Origin: Gonapodya prolifera JEL478
Lineage: Eukaryota; Monoblepharomycota; Monoblepharidomycetes; Monoblepharidales; Gonapodyaceae
NCBI GenBank assembly: GCA_001574975.1
Contig: KQ965755.1
Location: 35,632-99,631 of the forward strand
DNA: 64,000 nucleotides
Direction: 5' to 3'
Position 1 is the stretch's first letter, and the number at the start of each line of letters is the position of its first letter. Positions 11,085 through 22,970 of this stretch are shown in pieces. Below the pieces are notes generated by a model, which did no database searches, had not been told where the DNA came from, and saw only the letters and a program-made list of their open reading frames with translations. A program made the position numbers and the translations under genes.

Positions 11085-11747
11085 TTATTTCACATTTGCC
11101 CGTGAATTTATCTTGAAAAAGTAATTGAGTCGATACTTTTTGGGATGGAATTCAGAATTGGAACGGTTTGAACAGGGAAGAACACAGTGCTCACTTCCGC
11201 TGAGTGCGTATCCTTCCAGTCGGAACGGGTGAGAGGTCAGTCGTTGCTGCCGCGTGATATCGTAGCTCTCACTACATAACAAAATGCGAGGAGGCCGGGC
11301 AGCGGGAGAGTTCTGAAGTTTTTGATGGGGAACGTTCAGCTTCGAGCAGATGCTCTCAACTTGAAGTGAGTTTCGGACAATGTTCCCAGCCCTTCAGGTA
11401 AAGAAAGCGATACGAAGTCGGGGAATGAGGCTCGGGACTTGAGTTAGTTGGTATCGTGAACAAGTTGCTCAAGTGTAGTTACAGTGTTTATTGGAAGTCG
11501 GTCGACAAAAGCTTCTACGGCTACTCTACACTAGTCCGTAAACGAGTCATCTTCACTCCTCTCTCGACGAAGAACGTTCGCTGCCTGCAAGAGACGGTGG
11601 GTTCAGCGGCTCAACCCCGTCACGGACGCCAGAGCCCGCATTGAGGCCGAACGTTGCCCTGGGTGCTCCACGAGGACGTAGCCACCATTGCAGCCCGGGT
11701 TAGTACACGGAAAAGCATCGATAACCCACGTCCGTCCCGCTCCACGT
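11085..11747. other. Intergenic stretch, no gene seen
   Basis: About 660 bases between the permease stop and the right ankyrin copy. Short frames only; no motif or RNA-like fold recognised. Confidence 0.4.
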
Positions 11748-13382
11748 TCATGACGACCGTTTATTTAATACCTTCCAGCTTCTTTTGCGACTATCACGGC
11801 TATCTTCAACTAATTTTAATATTTGTATCCTAATGCAAGACCGAAATCGCCCAAACAGCTTGCACAATGTTTGAATTACTAACGAGTCGACCTTTCGAAA
11901 AACGCCTCTCTTTTGTAGCACCATCATCACTGCTTTCCGACTATCCTCATCACTTATTTTATCCAAGTACCACTGTGGACCTGTCTTCTCATAGTCCCTT
12001 ATTGACAAGTCCGCGCCCTGATCCAAAAAGAACTCTACAAGTGGGGCCCTACCACTTCGCAAAGCACAGGAGATGGGTGTAGCTCCTCGTTGATCTTGTG
12101 CATTGATATTTGCTCTCAAATCAATCAGAAGCTGTGCAATTTCCACTGTCCCCGTCATGTGCAGGGGCTTAAAAAGAAGCGCTTTTGATCCTTTGTCGAT
12201 ATCAACTCCCCTAGGAATCAGTAATCGTACAAGGTCAATGTTCTCGACCCCTGTTGAGCATGCATAGTGGAGGGCGCTCCCAGCACCAATATGGTGAAGA
12301 AAGTTGATGTTTGCTCCATTGTCCAGCAGATATCGAGCAAAGGTTTCGTGGCCGTACCGGCACGCGCATAACAGCGGGGATAGCCGATGATAATCAATCA
12401 AGTCAAATGCATTGACATCCGCACGGTGCTCAACCAAAAGACGTATAAGCTGGTCATTCTCATAGCGGCTTGCGATCATCAGACCTCTCATGGGGAGATT
12501 GTTCCGCGGGAAAGGCGAAGCAAACGGTGGGCTGGATCAGCAGGCACCCCACAATTCAGAAGCAACTCGACAATCTTTATGTTGGCAACATCACATGCAG
12601 CCAAATTGCATCCTGACAAAAAGAAATGAGGCACATGCCCCATAAAACGCTGATCGCCACTCCAGGATGTGAAAATGTTCGATGGGGTATGATCCAGTAT
12701 TGTTTTTACATGTGACACCTCCCCTGACCGAATGGCTTCAAGCAGCAAGTTGCAGTCGTCTTCGCAGTAAATGAGAGAAGAAGCTGAACAACCTCCCATT
12801 GTTCCATTCCGGCGACAAAACTTATTGCGCTATCACCAAAGTCATCAATGGCTTCTACGTTCGCACCGCGTTCACAAAGATATCTAACCGCCCTNGGTGC
12901 GTTGTGTCGACATGCCTCTGCGATAGGGTGCATCGCTGATATTCTAACTTCCCGACTCGCTCCGAAGTCGTAGTTGACCTATGCACCCCTGCTAATCGAA
13001 TGTCTGCAGCGCGAAAATCTCCATTCGATTCCGCTCACAGGACTTCCTGCNCGAAAGCCCGTTGGACTAAATGAAACCGCGCAACGGCACGGTCAGCGAT
13101 GTCCACGGAATCCGACAGAATTGCATAGAGCCTTCGATTGAGGTATGATGTGGGGACGCCGAGAGGGTAGCGTGTCCAGTACCTCGAAATGCGGAGAATG
13201 ATTTCGAGAGTGAGGTCGAGGATGGGAAATGGGAGGACGAGCATGGAGGTTTCCTTAGATGCCAAAGTTTTCCCCTGATTGAAACGTTCCAGTGTCCGGG
13301 GCATTGTACGGCGGGTGGGCATGCCGGAATTGTGAAGGGTTTGCTGACGACACGAACTTTCTTTCGAGTTCTTCCACTTCAA
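11748..13382 (-). pseudogene. Ankyrin-repeat protein, right copy (frame-broken)
   Basis: Same layout as the left copy: exon 1 13382-13039, 60-base intron 13038-12979, exon 2 from 12978. The leader differs from the left copy but the F-box-like LDLTLEIILRISRYW and first ankyrin units are identical because they lie in the 441-base identical tract. Beyond that tract one base is missing (TTGCTGC against TTGTCTCC in the left copy, near 12743), and a second frame change occurs near 12490 between RLLRLSRG and NNLPMRGL. Downstream, about 240 residues of good ankyrin repeats remain open (SALHYACSTGVENIDLVRLL, KPLHMTGTVEIAQLLID, PLVEFFLDQGADLSI). Unless both breaks are sequencing errors the gene cannot make the full protein. 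It retains the C-terminal repeats that the left copy has lost. Confidence 0.7.
12781..13221. repeat. 441-base tract identical to 303-743 (right copy)
   Basis: Partner of the tract at 303-743, same orientation, including N at 12895 and 13051. Sequence on either side is clearly diverged from the left copy, so the identity is local. Confidence 0.9.
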
Positions 13383-13522
13383 TCAGTACTGGTATGAGTT
13401 CTGTTCTCCGGCTTCCTTGCGAAAGCTAAATAAGTTATTCGTTTCGTGTTCCGTCTGCGCCTTTCCGGCCCACGCAAGATAACAATCTCCGCCTCCAAAA
13501 TTTGCTCAGCTCAGTTCAACTC

Positions 13523-13834
13523 TCATGACAACACGCACCGACAAGGCATCCGAGGTTCTGGCCTTTTCACCGTCCACAATTTCCAAAAGGCGGTCTGCAA
13601 CCTTCGTCATCAGGAGCGATAAGGAACCCCAACTTGAAATAAAATGGGCAGTTTCTGTACGTTCTGGAATGTTGTCATCGTCAGTCGTCTGAAACCGTGA
13701 GACGACGCCCGATTTAGGACTCTCTTCAAGTCTAGTGCTGTTTCAATATGTTTCCCAGCCCTCAAGCCCCGCACTGAAAGGAGAACGGATCTGGAGGAGA
13801 GCTGTGCTGTCACCCAAACAGACGCAAAGTTCAA
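13523..13834 (-). pseudogene. GNAT acetyltransferase relic
   Basis: Bases 13523-13720 align with the 3' part of the GNAT gene at 1058-1290: the strings ATGACAACACGC, CGACAAGGCATCC and GGCCTTTTCACCGTCCACAAT recur with scattered substitutions and indels. Protein pieces such as SHGFRRLTMTTFQNV (intact gene: SHGFKRLTLTTFQNV) remain, but the acetyl-CoA loop and the N-terminal half are gone and the frame is broken. It is the second half of the duplicated segment. Confidence 0.75.
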
Positions 13835-13998
13835 TACTGATAAGAACCCCTGATTTGATCAGGGACAACCGAGTTACTACTTGGTTTTTGTAGCATTACT
13901 GTGGTCTCTTATTTTTACACCAGTTCAGCAAACCAGACGTGGGCGGGTGACGGTCGAGAGAGCAACGCAAGGATTCGCACCGCGCAGGGCACCGCGTC

Positions 13999-16900
13999 AT
14001 GTTTTGGAGGTCGGTTGAGCGTGATTGGCGTGTCATAGATTGCTTGGGCTTACATAACGATGGATAACACCGAACACCACCGAACCCATCGCAACCCGCA
14101 TCGAATCTCGCGGCAGATTTGGATTCCAGCCGTCTTCGGCGTCCATCGAGTCGCTGCTGGACTCCGCCGATGGCCCGTCGTTGTGGACATTGTTGGACGA
14201 TCCGGACATACTCCAGGAGGTGCGTGCGGGGAACGGGAGGCTCGTGGGATTCTTGTCGAGAAAGGAAGTGGTTGCGACACTGGTGAAGTGTGTGAAGGGT
14301 GAAGTGGAAGGTGGGTGAAGCCGCTTCCCCCGCATTTTTCGAGTGCGGTGGATCCAAATTTTACAATTGTGACGACGACAGGACCCCCACCATCCGCCAA
14401 CACCAACGTTGAGGTTCCCCTTCCACCTGCGCCGGGGTCGCCTTCACTGGGAGATCCGGCACCGACCACGCCAGCACCACCAGAGAACAACCCACCCACA
14501 CCACCATCAGCAGCCCCATCACCCGAACTTGCAACCCAAGCTGCTGTCGACACTCCCGATCCCGTCCAGGAACCTACACCTGCACCGTCTCCACAACCGT
14601 TCGAAGCACCTCTCGATCTACCAGAGGACAACCCCGGCCCGGGGAAGACACGCCCGCCCATCATCGCAGAACTGTTCTCCCTGGAGGACCCGCATATTTC
14701 CACCACGCTTTGCTCCAACGAAGACATTTTGATCGATCTCTGGTGCTTCTTGAAGGCGGGGAAGGGTGAGATCGATGAGGGTAGAGCGAGTGCATGGGGG
14801 AGGGTCGTCCAAGTTGCCTTGGGCAGTCCGGGCTCGGAGGTGAGCCCATTTTCCAGCCATTTGCACATGCGCCGCTTACCGTTCCTCCTTTGTTATGGCC
14901 GCTGAACGCACACCGACGATCCCGTATCTCCATCCCCACCTGCAACAGCTCCTCGACCTCCTCATCCGACGCGACCCACCCCTCATCCCCCTCCTGCTCC
15001 CCCACCTCTCCATCTCCTCCATCTCTGATCTCCTCCTCCGCCTTGTCGCCCTCGCCGCGGACACTTCCGCAATGGACCCACCATCACCCGACGTCGACTC
15101 CCTCGCCACCCCAGACTCCGCGGCGGACCCATTTCCTCCAAGCATGTCGCCGGACGCACCTATCTCGGCACGCCTTTCGGCCCACTTGACGTCCCTCAAC
15201 ATCCTCCCCTCCCTCGTTTCCCTCCTCGGCCCTTCCAACCCCCCAGCAACAACACTCGGCGCCTCCACCCTCCTCCTGGACATTGTTGCAACATGTTACC
15301 AACCACCCCCGTCGGACCCTCCACCCATGGACACCTCGGACGACATGGGTGCGAATACTTCGGGCGAACTACCATCTTCCCCGGTGGCGCACTTCGCCAA
15401 ACCCGTGTTCGGGGGCCACCCTCTCGCCCGAACCCTCAAGTCGGTCCCCACTCTGTGGCACCTGACGTCTCACATGAAACCACCGACCCCAGCACCACCA
15501 ATCCACTCCTCGCTCACTGCGTCGTCGCCCCTCCTCGTGGAGCTCCTCCGCCGGCTCTGCTCCGACGTCGAGACAGCCGAGGCAGCTCTGTCGGCGCGCC
15601 CGGCGGGGTCGTGGGTGTCGGGACCTCCCCCACCCGCGAACGTCTTGGGTACCCCCGGGTGGATCGGAGGTGGTCTGGGTGGAGGACTTCCTGGAATCGA
15701 TCAGAGCAAGTTGGAGCGTTTGGCCTCGGAACTCGCGGGGTGCGTGGCTGTCGTGGAGGGTAGGGTCGCGGAGATTGCAGGTGTGGTCAAGAACGGATGG
15801 CCTTCACCTGGTGGGGGCGTTGTGGTCCACGCTGGACCAGTTGGCGTGGAGGTGAGCTCGTTGTTTCCCTTTGCTGTCCGCAGTCTCCTGACTATGTGCC
15901 TTTTAAAGCCCCCGAACCCGGCCCACCCAACTCCGTCCGTTGATGCCTCCATTGCAACCACTGACTTCTCCCCATCCGCTTCTCCTGCGCCACCCTCACG
16001 TGGGGCACTCGGCGCACCACGTCTACGCTGTTGCGAGGTGATAGCTGAAATTCTCCACCTTGTGAGTTTGACTCCCTGAATTCTGCCGGTCTCACACTGT
16101 TCATCACACCGACCATTTCTCGTGCAGTCTTATCTCCTTACATCGTCGCCTGTCTGGGACGCCCTCGCGACTTGGCGTCTTCAACCGCTTGGAGACTTTG
16201 CGGACCTTCCTGGGTCCAAAGAGTGGCCAGAAGGACGCACAATGGGAGACGCACTCGTTGGAGTGCTGGATGAGATTGCGAATGAGAGTGTCGTGGCGGA
16301 GTGTGTGGTGAGTCGAAATCTGGCAAGGTTTGCGCTATGCCATGTGTTGATGCGCTTCCACACAAACGAAGGCCCTCTTCTTCGCCCATCCCTGGAACAA
16401 CCTTCTTCACTCCGTTGTCTACGACATGGTTGCCAAAATATTCAACGCCTACACTTTTCTCTCCTCGCTCCCTACCCCATCGTCCCCATCAACCCCGACG
16501 CACCCCTCCCTTATCCCTGGGTCGCCTCCGTCATCTATTCCCCTTCCGACGCCTGCGGTACAGGCTCCTGTGAGGTTCAAGCTGGGAGAGCTTAAAAGGG
16601 CCGTTCGACGACTGGTCGTCCAAGTATTGGGCGATGGAAGGATAGTGGAAAGGATCGGAGAAGCGCAGCGGTGGAATGACTGGGCAGTGTGAGTGGAAAA
16701 GTGACAGCTGTTTGGAAGCGTCCAATGTGATGAGTCTGGATTACTCTGAACGTTTCCTCATCTGATATAAGTCAACAACCGAGAGGGTACCGCCTCGGTC
16801 ACATGGGCCACTTGACCCATGTCGCAGATGAAGTCATCAAGCTTTGGGAGCGATGCGCCGAGGAGCTTGAGTCGGAATGTGGTGGTAAGCACTCCAATAT

Positions 16901-18271
16901 GAATCCTTACCGTGGTCTACCTTAACAGAGCATCTCCTCGAACTGCTTTCAGCTCCCTTCAAATCGGATGCCTGGCTCAACTTTACGTCTATCACACTCC
17001 CTTCAACACGAGCTCGCGATACCGCCCCATTGGGTGGGTCCCGTCCCGCCCCGCCAGTCGGGGCAGGGCTTCATCTCAGAGACGCTCAAGGGCTGGAGGA
17101 AGCGGATGTTGGACTACACGTGGGAGCTGCGCCAGGCAAGAGGGCCGACGGGGAGGATGAAGTGGGGTTGGGTGGGTTTGGAGACGATGCAACAGCAGAT
17201 CAGGTGAGTTGCCTCGATTGGCGAATATTCGCGAAAGTACAGCTCTCACTTCTCTCGCTGATACAGTTTGCTCGTTTCCTCGTCCAAAGAATGGTGTCGG
17301 ACCTCCCTACTGATGCGATCATGTCCTCCATGACAGCTGCTGCTGGCTCGAGCTGGTCTTCTGATGACGACACAGATTCGGACGAGGGTGAAGAGATCGG
17401 ATACCGAACTGATTTAGAACCTGGCACATCCGGAGAGCCCGTTATGTTGGGCGAAGGTGGCGCTAAGTCCGCCAAGGAGTGGAAGTCACGGGACTGGCTG
17501 ACAAACGAATTGGAGGACGCGGTGAACTCGGGAGTGGGGCAGGGTGTCGAAAACGGATTCAAAATCGTGTCTGCGGATAACTTAAGCGTTGGGAGCGCTT
17601 CGATCATGTCGACGGCAAGTTTTGTGGATGATCAGGTGAGGGATGAAATGAAACTGCCGATCCTTTGGTACATTTAAAGCCTCGACTAACATACTCTCAC
17701 CTATTAGGCCGGAACTTTGTCTTCTCAAGGAAGTACTACGTCGCCAGTGGACCAATCTGTTGTGACACCCACTCGTCACCGACAGTCTCCTCTCCGCACA
17801 GTACAGGCCGCTGTAGACGAAGATGATGGGGAGGAAGACGACGATCTTGACACAGGGCCTCCCGCTCCCAGTGAAGGAGTGCCATCAACCTTCGATTCCG
17901 GTTTCCTCAGTGCTGCCTCCACTGGCGGCACCGCTCTAGCGCGACCATTCTCCCCGAGCTTTACATCGGGTGACGCGTGGGTAGCGGATTTCCAGGCCGC
18001 ATTTCCAGGAGCAACGCCTTTGGACGTGCAAACTGGAGGCGCACTGACTCCCGCCACAGGAACACCTATAACTTCGCCGTCAGAGTCACCCACCAGCTGT
18101 GGTGCAGGGTTTTCACTCGGTGAAGCAGGTGGAGGTGGAGATCAGGGGAACTGGGCCGACTTTACGAAGTTTGAAACATCATTTGGTGAGGTGCAGCTGG
18201 ACGGCCAAGAGACGAAGCCAGATGTACCGAACCAAAGTGAAGTTGGAGCAAATGAGCCGGAAAGCGGGTGA
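13999..18271 (+). CDS. SAPS-domain protein (SIT4/PP6 phosphatase regulatory subunit)
   Basis: Eleven exons: 13999-14009, 14117-14310, 14382-14839, 14949-15851, 15909-16061, 16128-16307, 16372-16688, 16772-16884, 16929-17203, 17267-17635, 17708-18271; phases agree, 1178 residues. SAPS proteins bind PP6/Sit4-type phosphatase catalytic subunits and direct them in cell-cycle and TOR signalling. The first exon is only 11 bases, yet splicing it restores the canonical start MFWRFGF. Other family blocks: DILQEVRAGNGRLVGFLSRK, SISSISDLLLRLV, ALFFAHPWNNLLHSVVYDMV, GYRLGHMGHLTHVADEVIK and the C-terminal NWADFTKF. Between the first two blocks is a Pro-rich insert (exon 3) and the tail is acidic (DEDDGEEDDDLD). 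Convergent with the hydrolase gene downstream. Confidence 0.93.
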
Positions 18272-18461
18272 ACTGTGGTAGAAGGCGGTGATTTTGGATT
18301 CCGGCCCGCCCTTGTGACATCGATAGACTCGCCCACTTAACACCCCCGAATTGTCTTATTGCTTCCACATTCCATACTCGTAGATAGTAATGTGAATTTG
18401 ACTGCGGTGTAGACACGTGATGAATGGAGGTTTTCTATTGCTCTTGGCGCAAAAATGTATT

Positions 18462-19914
18462 TCATAGTACATAGTTACTAAAACTCATATCCAAGAACTC
18501 CCTGAATACAGTTTCCAAAACGCTGAGGTGCCCTCCGTCAACTCGAATCAGTCCAGACCTAGGAATAAGCTCTCGGAGCCTGTCCGACTGCGCTGAAGTT
18601 ACCAGGGTGTCTCCCTTCGCGACGTACTGTGTGACGGGGACAATCCTTGTATCGATTTGTCCGACGTCGAAACCAAAACCATAGGGGGAGGTTCGACCCA
18701 TAACTAGGAAGACGTCGTGGAGAAATCTAGATGATGGACGGTTGTTAAATATACCACTAACCACATCAGGTAGTCCATTTCCACCAAAGAGGCTCAGGAC
18801 GCGAGACCCACCCACGAATACCCTGACGGAATGTCTCTCCTGTTACTAGATCAACCCAATATTCGCGCACATCTGGATGTGTTCTCAAGTACTCCTTGTC
18901 TTCTGCGCCGAGTGCGGACTCAAATCCTTCAAAGTACGACGAGGGGTGTACGAAATAAGATGCCATAATCGTCTAAGTAGATTTGGAAATCATATGTCCA
19001 TTCAGCGCATATTGATACCGGAGCAGGATGTGGGCCAACATAGTTTAGTTCTTGCCAACTCTCATTCCTTGCCACACTCAGATTACGTACCCAAAAAGCT
19101 TTCAAAACCATTGGAGCTGAGTCTGATAGCGTATGAGCGACTTTTTGGACTGGAGGGAGTAACGCGATCGCGGACGGTGGATCAACGAATCCCCCAGAGC
19201 ACACCAATGTACAGCGCGTCAAAAGCTGAGGAAAGTGGTATGCCATAGCGAGAGCAAAGGGGCCGCCCTAAGTAAACACGATAGAAATTGATTGCGAGGT
19301 TGCATTGCCGTCATCATTGATCAGGACCCACATTTGAATACCCCACGACTTCAAACCTTGCCCCGGTCTCGTATTTATACGATCTTAAGACGTACTCCAT
19401 AAGATTTAAAACATCTTGCGCAACTGAAAGAGTCGAGCTGTTGGGGTCGAAGTCCGAGAATCCATACCCAGGTCTGTCGGGAACAACAACAAAGATTCCG
19501 TTCTCCCTGGGCGTCCACCGAAAGATTAATCGCTCATCACCATCACTGAAGTTTATAAAGCTCACTTGCACACCGCCTCTGCTCCTGGGAAGAGATAGCG
19601 CGATCCTGGCATTCCATGCAAGAACAACACGGGACGACCACCTGCATCGCCGTACGTCCGATAACACAGGCGCCGCCCATTCGGAAGCTTGTGAAAATGA
19701 TCTGCAGAGGACAGAATAATGAAATTCTATCCAAGTGTGATCGCGCAATTGTCGTCCAACCTCCCGATCCGTGTCGGATGACAAGCACATGCTTCAAGTA
19801 CTGAACCGAGGTGGGAGTTGGTCGAAGAAGGAAGTAGGCAGCTCCAAGAGAAATGGTCGCGACACCTATGGAGGCGATTACCGTTCGCTGGCTGAAATGG
19901 GTGTGCGTGAACAT
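18462..19914 (-). CDS. Alpha/beta-hydrolase, membrane-anchored
   Basis: Spliced gene on the minus strand. The N-terminus MFTHTHFSQRTVIASIGVAT followed by a hydrophobic run is a signal anchor. Core blocks in order: LPNGRRLCYRTYGDAGG, VLFLHGMPGSR (oxyanion loop), VVVPDRPGYGFSDFDP, VVGYSNGGPFALAMAYHFP (nucleophile Ser in G-Y-S-N-G, with an intron between Asn and the following Gly), FRQGIRG, QYVAKGDTLV (acid region), and VDGGHLSVLET (catalytic His). Clean junctions: last exon 18726-18462, preceded by an exon ending at 18812; the nucleophile-flanking exon starts at 19267. Exact N-terminal exon borders between 19914 and 19690 were not resolved. Family members are esterases or lipases; substrate unknown. 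It converges with the SAPS gene across 190 bases. Confidence 0.85.
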
Positions 19915-20351
19915 GTTGAGTCAATCCCAACCCGGGCGGAGAATTATCATGTTTGATCATTTTCCTTAAACTCAACAAGAACGAAGATTGATCCAAAAAA
20001 TGTTTTTTTTTTTACATAAGTGCATCGATGACTGCTAATCTAAGAAACTGCAATTATCGCACCTCCTCCCGCCCTGGAAGTCTATGTGGCTGGCCGGGCG
20101 TTCAGAAGGTCCGTGAAATCATCGCTGAACCATCCAGATGTGATAAGGAGTTCAAACAGTACGCGTCTTGTCTCGATATTGGAGGTAGAACCTTGCGTGA
20201 AATTCTAACAGACGAAGGAAACGGAAAACAATTGCTGCTCCCAAAAACCGAGAGAAACTGGAGCAACAGAGAATAGTGGCGCTGGTTGAAAGGTGATATA
20301 CATATCGTCTTGTTGAAGAGGTGAATGTGGTCCCAAGCGAAGCCGGTGGTA
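19915..20351. other. Intergenic stretch with T-run, no gene seen
   Basis: The region holds a 10-base T run near 20000 and short open frames only. It includes the hydrolase promoter and the 3' flank of the SFP1-like gene. Confidence 0.4.
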
Positions 20352-22970
20352 CTAGATCGGGCCTGGCGAGTCGACGTCACACAAATCGAGTGGCAAGTAA
20401 GCTTTGAGTTCTGCGGAGTGGGCTGTATTAAAGTAAAGAATTGATCATTATGGCGCGGTAAGAAACAGATCAGGACTTTCGCTCACCATGTTCAAGGTGA
20501 TACTTAAGACCACCCTGATTTCGATAGCGTCGATCACATCCAACAACGGTGCAGCCGTACGGTTGCAGCATCATTTTATTCAAGGCCATGTCGGACGATG
20601 GGACTTGATGCTCACGAAGAGCGTGATATTTGAGGCCGTTGGGGTTCTTATCTGTGGAACAGCGCAGTCAGAAGACGCACCTTGCAGAACCATCATCCCA
20701 CAGATGACTCACAGGTCTTGTCACATCCGGAGAACGTACATTTGAACTTCTTCTCTCCCTCTTTCGACGTACTCTTTCCCTTCTTCTTATCGGCATTGCT
20801 GAACGAAGATCCTTGTCCAGCACGGGACGCTTGTGCGCTCGCAGCACTGGCCTGCTGAGCTTGAATGGCCGCCACGAGAGACGCAGCAGCAGCAGTAATG
20901 GCCTCGATACTGACGGCTGAGGGAAGATCGACCGAGCTTTCGACAGCTTCCGCGGCATTGATCGATGTCGTACACTCCGAAGTATTTTCGGCAGACCCAC
21001 TGCTTATCTCGTGACCATCGGCGAGTACCTTATACCCGAGTCCCGGTCCCTGTCCCAAAGGAACGACGAGTTCGTGCGAGATGACCGTCACACCAGCATC
21101 CTTCCGTGTCACACTTGTTACGGCTTCACTCGTCGGGAGAGGATTGTTATCCCTCTCGACCGAGTCCGGGTCGGCATCCACGTCGATTACCTCGACTTCC
21201 ACTTTCACCTGCACGTCATCTTCTTCTTCCGCGTCAGTACCCAGGGTCTCCTCAACATCAGATGCTGCATCCTCCTCGTCTCTTCTAAGATCGTTCGGAA
21301 ACGAGACTTCCAATTCCAGTGCGTCCTCCTCATCCTCTCGTAGCATTCCTCGTCTTCGGCGATTAGGCTTTTGTTTTCGATCTGACGAGTGTGCTTGTTT
21401 GGAGGACGAGGGAGACGACGATACGGGCTTTGATACATTATGACTGTGACGGAAGGACGTTCGGCGGCGCTTGTGGTATTCTTCAAAATGCGACTTCTGA
21501 AATAGCGAATGACAGGCAGCAAAACATGGTCAAAATGGGCTCCTACGTGAGAGTAAACTTCACACTGCATACCTCATAAGAGTGTCTCGCATGCTTTCTG
21601 CTCTTCTTGTTCTGCTCAAACCACCGCTCGTCAAAGTCTACCGCCGCGTCCATCACTCCATTCAGATCGAAGTCTGCGAGATCCCCAATATCCTCCAGAT
21701 CAGAGTCACTCGCATCGGAAGAGCTTCCTCCTGCTTTCACGAGAAGCCGGGCTAGGATACTACCCTCATCTCCCGCGTAAACATCCAGCATAGACAGAAG
21801 AGCTGTGGGCGGTGAAGGGGGTGCAGGTGGAGGAACTATGTTCATCGCGGAGAAGGACGAAGAGAGGGCAGCGAGGGAAGGATCCAGAAGGTTCGCGTCG
21901 AGTGTTATGCGAGGGCGGGACGCAAAGCCTTCGGGGAAAGTGGACTCGTCGTCATCCGTTGCCCATTCCTCGTCGGCGTCTGGATCCGCAGTCTGACGAG
22001 CATTTCGAGATCTCGGACGCATTCCCGCCAGCGCGGCCGCAACTTTCCGCGCATGAGGTGTGTCTGGCCACGCAAGCTCGCGAAGGTCGTCGAAGGCAAA
22101 AGGAAGGTCGACATCATCGGGAGCAGCACCGCGTACAATGTCGGAAATTCGAATTCCAGCTGTTTCGGAGGCATGGTCAGGTTGGGGTGCGAGGAGGGAT
22201 GTGAGGCCTTTCATGGTCTCCGCATCCATGTCGACGGCTTCCCACTCCCACCCATCACTGCCGACCGAACCAGAAGAGGACCCATCATCCGACTCTGCAG
22301 ACTCCATATCGATATCTTCATCTACATTTTCGTCTCCGGAATCCGAACCAGAGTCGCTTGCGTCATCGTCGTCGGCGAGAGCGTATCCCGAAACAGTCCC
22401 ATCCGGTGCGAGCACGGCATGTCGCTCGTCAAAGTGATCTGTGAGAGCATGGAGGTCTGGAAAATGTACTCCGCAGCACAAAAAGTCACTGGTGAAAGCA
22501 GCAGGGTGGATTCTTGGCGAGTCGGGGTGCAATTGCTGCAGAAAATGTTTGACAACGAATTGAGCCAATTATGGCAGACTAGGAAGCAACGAAGGAAAGC
22601 AACTTACTCTATGTACGCTGAAAGGTGATGTCGATAGAGAGGAGGGGGATACTTGCGAAACAAATTGAAAGTTGTTGTAAAAGCTTGGCGAGTGCAATGG
22701 GTGATCAGGGCGAGGGTGGAAGAGAAAACCTGCATTCGAAGCTTACTCGAGAACAGCCTGCTCTCGGGCAAAGGTGATTCCTCTGAAAGACCTCGAAAAG
22801 CTCCCCGAAGTTCCAACCGAGCCTGCAGGGGATCTGCCATACGCTGATGGTGCAAGGCTGTGCCCTTGAAAGGACTTTGGAACCGGCCGAGCGGTCCCCT
22901 CTGCCGTTGAATCCAAGTGTGCTGGCATTGGAATGGCTATTTCAGTCATTCGAGCGTTACCGGAAGCCAA
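20352..22970 (-). CDS. SFP1-like C2H2 zinc-finger transcription factor
   Basis: Six exons: 22970-22747, 22617-22608, 22535-21573, 21496-20713, 20651-20487, 20422-20352; phases agree, 738 residues. SFP1-type factors control ribosome-biogenesis and growth genes under TOR. Three finger-like elements are visible: FLCCGVHFPDLHALTDHFDERH near residue 95, then the C-terminal pair KCTFSGCDKTYKNPNGLKYH (split by an intron inside the finger) and GCTVVGCDRRYRNQGGLKYH. The pair with the spacing and N-G-L-K-Y-H wording is typical of Sfp1 relatives. Between them are long acidic and Ser-rich stretches (DDDDASDSGSDSGDENVDED) and an Ala/Gln-rich helix. Exon 2 is only 10 bases; without it the frame is lost. 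N-terminal FSRSFRG is shared by fungal relatives as far as I recall. Confidence 0.85.

Noticed and set aside
14050-14868. Gly/Ser-rich minus-strand frame of 272 codons
   Set aside because: Antisense shadow of the Pro-rich exon 3 of the SAPS gene.
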